Source: Parasedimentitalea maritima (GTDB lineage Bacteria; Pseudomonadota; Alphaproteobacteria; Rhodobacterales; Rhodobacteraceae). From it: a stretch of 64,000 nucleotides of DNA. Positions 61,687 through 64,000 of this stretch are shown here, piece by piece. The notes below the pieces were generated by a model that was not told the origin of the DNA, made no database searches, and saw only the letters and a program-made list of their open reading frames with translations. Both the position numbers and the translations under genes were made by a program. Numbering within the stretch: the stretch's first letter is position 1; the number at the start of each line of letters is the position of its first letter. The DNA is taken from assembly GCF_005771405.1 (NCBI RefSeq), contig NZ_VAUA01000007.1, positions 62,001-126,000 on the forward strand, written 5' to 3'.

Positions 61687-61710
61687 GGTGCGTGCCAGCA
61701 CGCACCCTAC
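61687..61710. repeat. Dispersed palindromic repeat, copy 7
   Basis: GGTGCGTGC, two bases, GCACGCACCCTAC: a perfect consensus copy, in the gap between the third deformylase-like gene and fmt. Confidence 0.85.
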
Positions 61711-61725
61711 ACAAGGGGCAAAACG

Positions 61726-62631
61726 ATGCGCGTCATATTCATGGGTACGCCCGATTTTTCGGTTCCTGTGCTGGAGGCTCTGGTGGATGCTGGGCACGAG
61801 GTTGCAGCCGTCTATTGCCAGCCGCCGCGCCCGGCGGGACGGGGCAAGAAGGACCGGCCAACGCCTGTGCATGCCCGCGCGGTTGAGCTGGGGCTAGAGG
61901 TACGTCATCCAGTATCCTTGAAAACGTCCGAGGCGCAGGAAGAGTTTGCCGCGTTGAAGGCCGATATCGCGGTGGTGGTGGCCTACGGGCTGATCCTGCC
62001 GCAAGTCATTCTGGATGCGCCGACCAAGGGGTGCCTGAATATTCACGCCAGCTTGTTGCCGCGTTGGCGTGGGGCGGCGCCTATTCACCGGGCGATCATG
62101 GCGGGGGACGCCGAAACCGGGATTTGCATCATGCAGATGGAGGCCGGGTTGGACACTGGGCCCGTGCTGCTGCGTGAAGGCACAGCCATTGGCGAAGAGG
62201 AAACCACCGCGCAGCTGCATGACCGGTTGTCAGAGATGGGGGCGTCGTTGATTGTGACTGCGCTACGGCATCTCGATGGGCTCTCTCCGGATGTGCAGCC
62301 TGACGAGGGCGTCACCTATGCCAGTAAGATCGACAAGGCTGAGGCGCGCATCGACTGGAACCGTCCTGCGGTTGAAGTGGATCGGCAGATCCGCGGGCTG
62401 TCACCATTTCCCGGTGCCTGGAGTGAGCTGAACGGTCAACGGGTCAAGGTGCTGGCCTCAAAACTGGCCGAAGGGCAGGGTGAACCCGGTGAAGTGTTGG
62501 CAGAAAACCTCACCATTGCCTGTGGTTCGGGGGCTGTTGAACTGCTGCGCTTGCAACGGGCGGGCAAGGGCGCGCAGGATCGCGAGATATTCCTGCGCGG
62601 TTTCCCAATGAAGCCGGGCGATAGTTTTTAA
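61726..62631 (+). CDS. fmt: Methionyl-tRNA formyltransferase
   Basis: 301 residues from ATG 61726, with AAGGGG upstream. [19 protein letters not shown], the loop [10 protein letters not shown], and [24 protein letters not shown] with the catalytic Asn/His/Asp set are all present. It puts a formyl group on the initiator Met-tRNA, the step undone by the deformylases just upstream. Confidence 0.97.
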   Translation: MRVIFMGTPDFSVPVLEALVDAGHEVAAVYCQPPRPAGRGKKDRPTPVHARAVELGLEVRHPVSLKTSEAQEEFAALKADIAVVVAYGLILPQVILDAPTKGCLNIHASLLPRWRGAAPIHRAIMAGDAETGICIMQMEAGLDTGPVLLREGTAIGEEETTAQLHDRLSEMGASLIVTALRHLDGLSPDVQPDEGVTYASKIDKAEARIDWNRPAVEVDRQIRGLSPFPGAWSELNGQRVKVLASKLAEGQGEPGEVLAENLTIACGSGAVELLRLQRAGKGAQDREIFLRGFPMKPGDSF

Positions 62632-62644
62632 GCGGAGAGCCTGC

Positions 62645-62881
62645 ATGTATTTGACCTTGATGGGCACCGTGGTGATTGCTGGGATCGTCGGCTATGTTGC
62701 TGAACGATCTGGGTTCACCAGCAACGGGTATATACCGTCGATCATCATCTGCGTTGGCGGCGCGTTCCTGTTTTATTTCGTGCGACTGATGTTTGGCATT
62801 GGTTTTCATGCGGCAGGCTGGAATGCCATTGTGTCGTCTATTGGGGCGCTGATTATCGTGCCCTTTCACTGGAAGAGGTGA
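62645..62881 (+). CDS. Small membrane protein
   Basis: 78 residues, about three hydrophobic segments (TLMGTVVIAGIVGYVAE, SIIICVGGAFLFYFVRLMFGIGF, AIVSSIGALIIVPFH). The GGAGAGCC sequence before the ATG is a good ribosome site. It resembles GlsB/YeaQ-type small membrane proteins. It probably overlaps or abuts the next gene and follows fmt after 13 bases. Confidence 0.75.
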   Translation: MYLTLMGTVVIAGIVGYVAERSGFTSNGYIPSIIICVGGAFLFYFVRLMFGIGFHAAGWNAIVSSIGALIIVPFHWKR

Positions 62882-62886
62882 CGAAG

Positions 62887-63123
62887 ATGCCCATTATTGC
62901 CCTGATTATCATCGGAGCCGCTGCCGGATTTCTGGCAACGCGGTTGATGCGGATTGACGCAAGTATTGTGACCACTGTGGCGATCGGCATGGCTGGTGCA
63001 CTGATTGGCGGTTTGGTTCTGCGGTTTCTGTTGACGGTTATGGGGATAATGGCCGGGTTTGTTGGTGCGGTGCTGGGGGCGCTGTTGCTGATCTGGCTGT
63101 GGCAGACCTATCTTCAGAAATAG
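62887..63123 (+). CDS. Small GlsB/YeaQ-like membrane protein
   Basis: 78 residues from ATG 62887, with AGAGG upstream; a GTG three codons earlier (overlapping the previous stop) is an alternative. Glycine-rich helices (MAGALIGGLVLRFLLTVMGIMAGFVGAVLGALLLIWLW) fit the GlsB/YeaQ/YmgE stress-response membrane family. Paired with the previous gene. Confidence 0.75.
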   Translation: MPIIALIIIGAAAGFLATRLMRIDASIVTTVAIGMAGALIGGLVLRFLLTVMGIMAGFVGAVLGALLLIWLWQTYLQK

Positions 63124-63181
63124 CAACTTAGGGCGCACTCGACCTATCGGCCGGGCAAAAGATGGACGCTTTAGATTTTTC

Positions 63182-63823
63182 CTAGTTGCGGGGCGGGCGG
63201 CTTTTGTAGACGGGCAGGTGCCATCCGAACAGGATCGATCCAGCCCGGAGCGCCCAGCAAACAATGGCACACGCGAGCAGGGCGGTGAGGTCGTGAAGGC
63301 CATGATCCTCGGCGATGCCGAGGGATTCGATACTCACAGCGGTCATGGCGCCTGCCATGGCGCAAGTCATATAGAGTTCGCCCTGTTTCAAAACCAAGGG
63401 AACCTCGTTGCAAACCACATCACGCATCAACCCGCCGAGCGATCCGGTGGCCATGCCCATCAGCACTACAATGACCGGTGATTTGTCCAGTGCAAGGGCT
63501 GCGCCGGTTCCGGCGGAAACAGCAATGGCGAGGGCAAAGCTGTCCAGCCAAATTAGTAGTGTCTGGCGGCTTTCAACACGGTGAGCCGTAAAAAAGACCA
63601 GAACCGCGGCACCCGAGGCCAATAAGATGTAGGTTGGTTCGCCGACCCAGAAAATGGGGTGCCGGTCCAACAGCAGATCCCGGATGGTGCCGCCGCCGAC
63701 AGCCGTTAAGCAGGCGACAAAGGCAAAGCCGACGATATCCAGCTGGGCGCGACTGGCCACCAGTGCCCCTGTCAGGGCAAAGACCAGAACTGAGGCGTAA
63801 TCCAAAAGGGTCAGGAAACTCAT
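63182..63823 (-). CDS. TRIC/UPF0126 family cation channel protein
   Basis: 213 residues, seven membrane segments in two repeats: FALTGALVASRAQLDIVGFAFVACLTAVGGGTIRDLLLD and GMATGSLGGLMRDVVCNEVPLVL both carry the GG.xRD signature of the TRIC family. Bacterial TRIC proteins form trimeric potassium-type channels. It lies leftward and converges on the small membrane genes. Confidence 0.9.
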   Translation of the reverse strand: MSFLTLLDYASVLVFALTGALVASRAQLDIVGFAFVACLTAVGGGTIRDLLLDRHPIFWVGEPTYILLASGAAVLVFFTAHRVESRQTLLIWLDSFALAIAVSAGTGAALALDKSPVIVVLMGMATGSLGGLMRDVVCNEVPLVLKQGELYMTCAMAGAMTAVSIESLGIAEDHGLHDLTALLACAIVCWALRAGSILFGWHLPVYKSRPPRN

Positions 63824-63842
63824 ACGTTGACCCTAGCCACTG

Positions 63843-64000
63843 TCACGACCTGGATTTCTTGGGTTTGAATGGCTCCATGCCAGCGCGGGCCAGCTCATCC
63901 GCGCGTTCGTTTTCTTCGTGACCGGCGTGACCCTTGATCCACTTCCATGTCACCTGATGGCGTACCTGCGCCTCGTCAATGCGTTGCCACAGGTCGACGT
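63843..64000 (-). CDS. rnhA: Ribonuclease HI, C-terminal part
   Basis: The minus frame open to the window edge encodes [19 protein letters not shown], then [18 protein letters not shown] and a short basic tail. KGHAGH has the catalytic His and NERADELA the fourth active-site Asp. RNase HI cuts RNA in RNA-DNA hybrids. About 52 residues are in the window; the start is beyond it. Confidence 0.93.
   Translation of the reverse strand, partial: VDLWQRIDEAQVRHQVTWKWIKGHAGHEENERADELARAGMEPFKPKKSRS

Noticed and set aside
1-64000. CRISPR array, prophage, integron or intact insertion sequence
   Set aside because: No regularly spaced repeats, no transposase, integrase or phage structural gene was recognised. 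The dispersed repeats are single scattered copies and do not form an array.

Overview
The window is chromosomal DNA from a marine-type alphaproteobacterium, most probably of the Roseobacter group (Rhodobacterales). The inference rests on a separate F0-only ATP synthase operon (atpI-atpB-atpE-atpF'-atpF) with no F1 genes beside it, the division-site ATPase MipZ, a translation operon core (rpsP, rimM, trmD, rplS, rpmE), the homogentisate cluster, BluB/CobD/CobC for cobalamin, and the general protein style. No rRNA, tRNA, CRISPR array, intact insertion sequence or prophage was seen.

Layout. 0-5 kb: the 3' end of a sulfide:quinone-reductase-like gene, a LysR regulator divergent from a Tat-exported haloalkane dehalogenase, and the ergothioneine pair egtB-egtD. 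5-15 kb: an asparagine-synthase-like gene, then a leftward catabolic cluster (hmgA, fahA, a VOC protein, a metallo-beta-lactamase-fold protein, a small membrane protein, a flavin monooxygenase, a DUF2783 protein, a second VOC protein, maiA), with a divergent MarR regulator. It encodes ring cleavage of homogentisate to fumarate and acetoacetate. The flavoprotein plus tiny partner suggests that homogentisate is also made here from a hydroxyphenylacetate. 15-27 kb: a class III nucleotide cyclase, mipZ, and a leftward translation/secretion set (ffh, a chorismate mutase-like gene, rpsP, rimM, trmD, rplS, rpmE) interrupted by bluB, a sulfotransferase-like gene, three tandem GNAT acetyltransferases, a NIPSNAP protein and others.

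27-38 kb is the most accessory part. It has unknown membrane and HEAT-like proteins, a Met/Ala/Pro-rich protein behind an 11-codon leader, a DUF2189 membrane protein, an aerolysin/ETX-MTX2-like protein with a small upstream ORF, an EF-G-like protein whose GTPase domain has lost key elements, a ProX-type editing protein, a racemase and two gene-poor gaps. 38-42 kb: azoreductase, LysR, two DMT transporters and an ArsR regulator. 42-45 kb: the F0 operon. 45-46 kb: an orphan Imm11-like gene bracketed by atpF and a decayed partial copy of the atpF 3' end. 46-64 kb: GntR regulator and aminotransferase, smc, a YbjN protein, a lytic transglycosylase, cobD-cobC, a diverged receiver protein, glutathionyl-hydroquinone reductase, a MalY-like lyase, three consecutive peptide deformylase genes (the third with a destroyed active site) leading into fmt, small membrane proteins, a TRIC-family channel and the 3' end of rnhA.

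A short palindromic repeat (half-sites GGTGCGTGC and GCACGCACCCTAC) occurs at least seven times in gaps between genes. Starts were moved from the longest frame to internal codons where a Shine-Dalgarno match or family length supported it. Function calls come from reading the proteins by eye; no database search was run.
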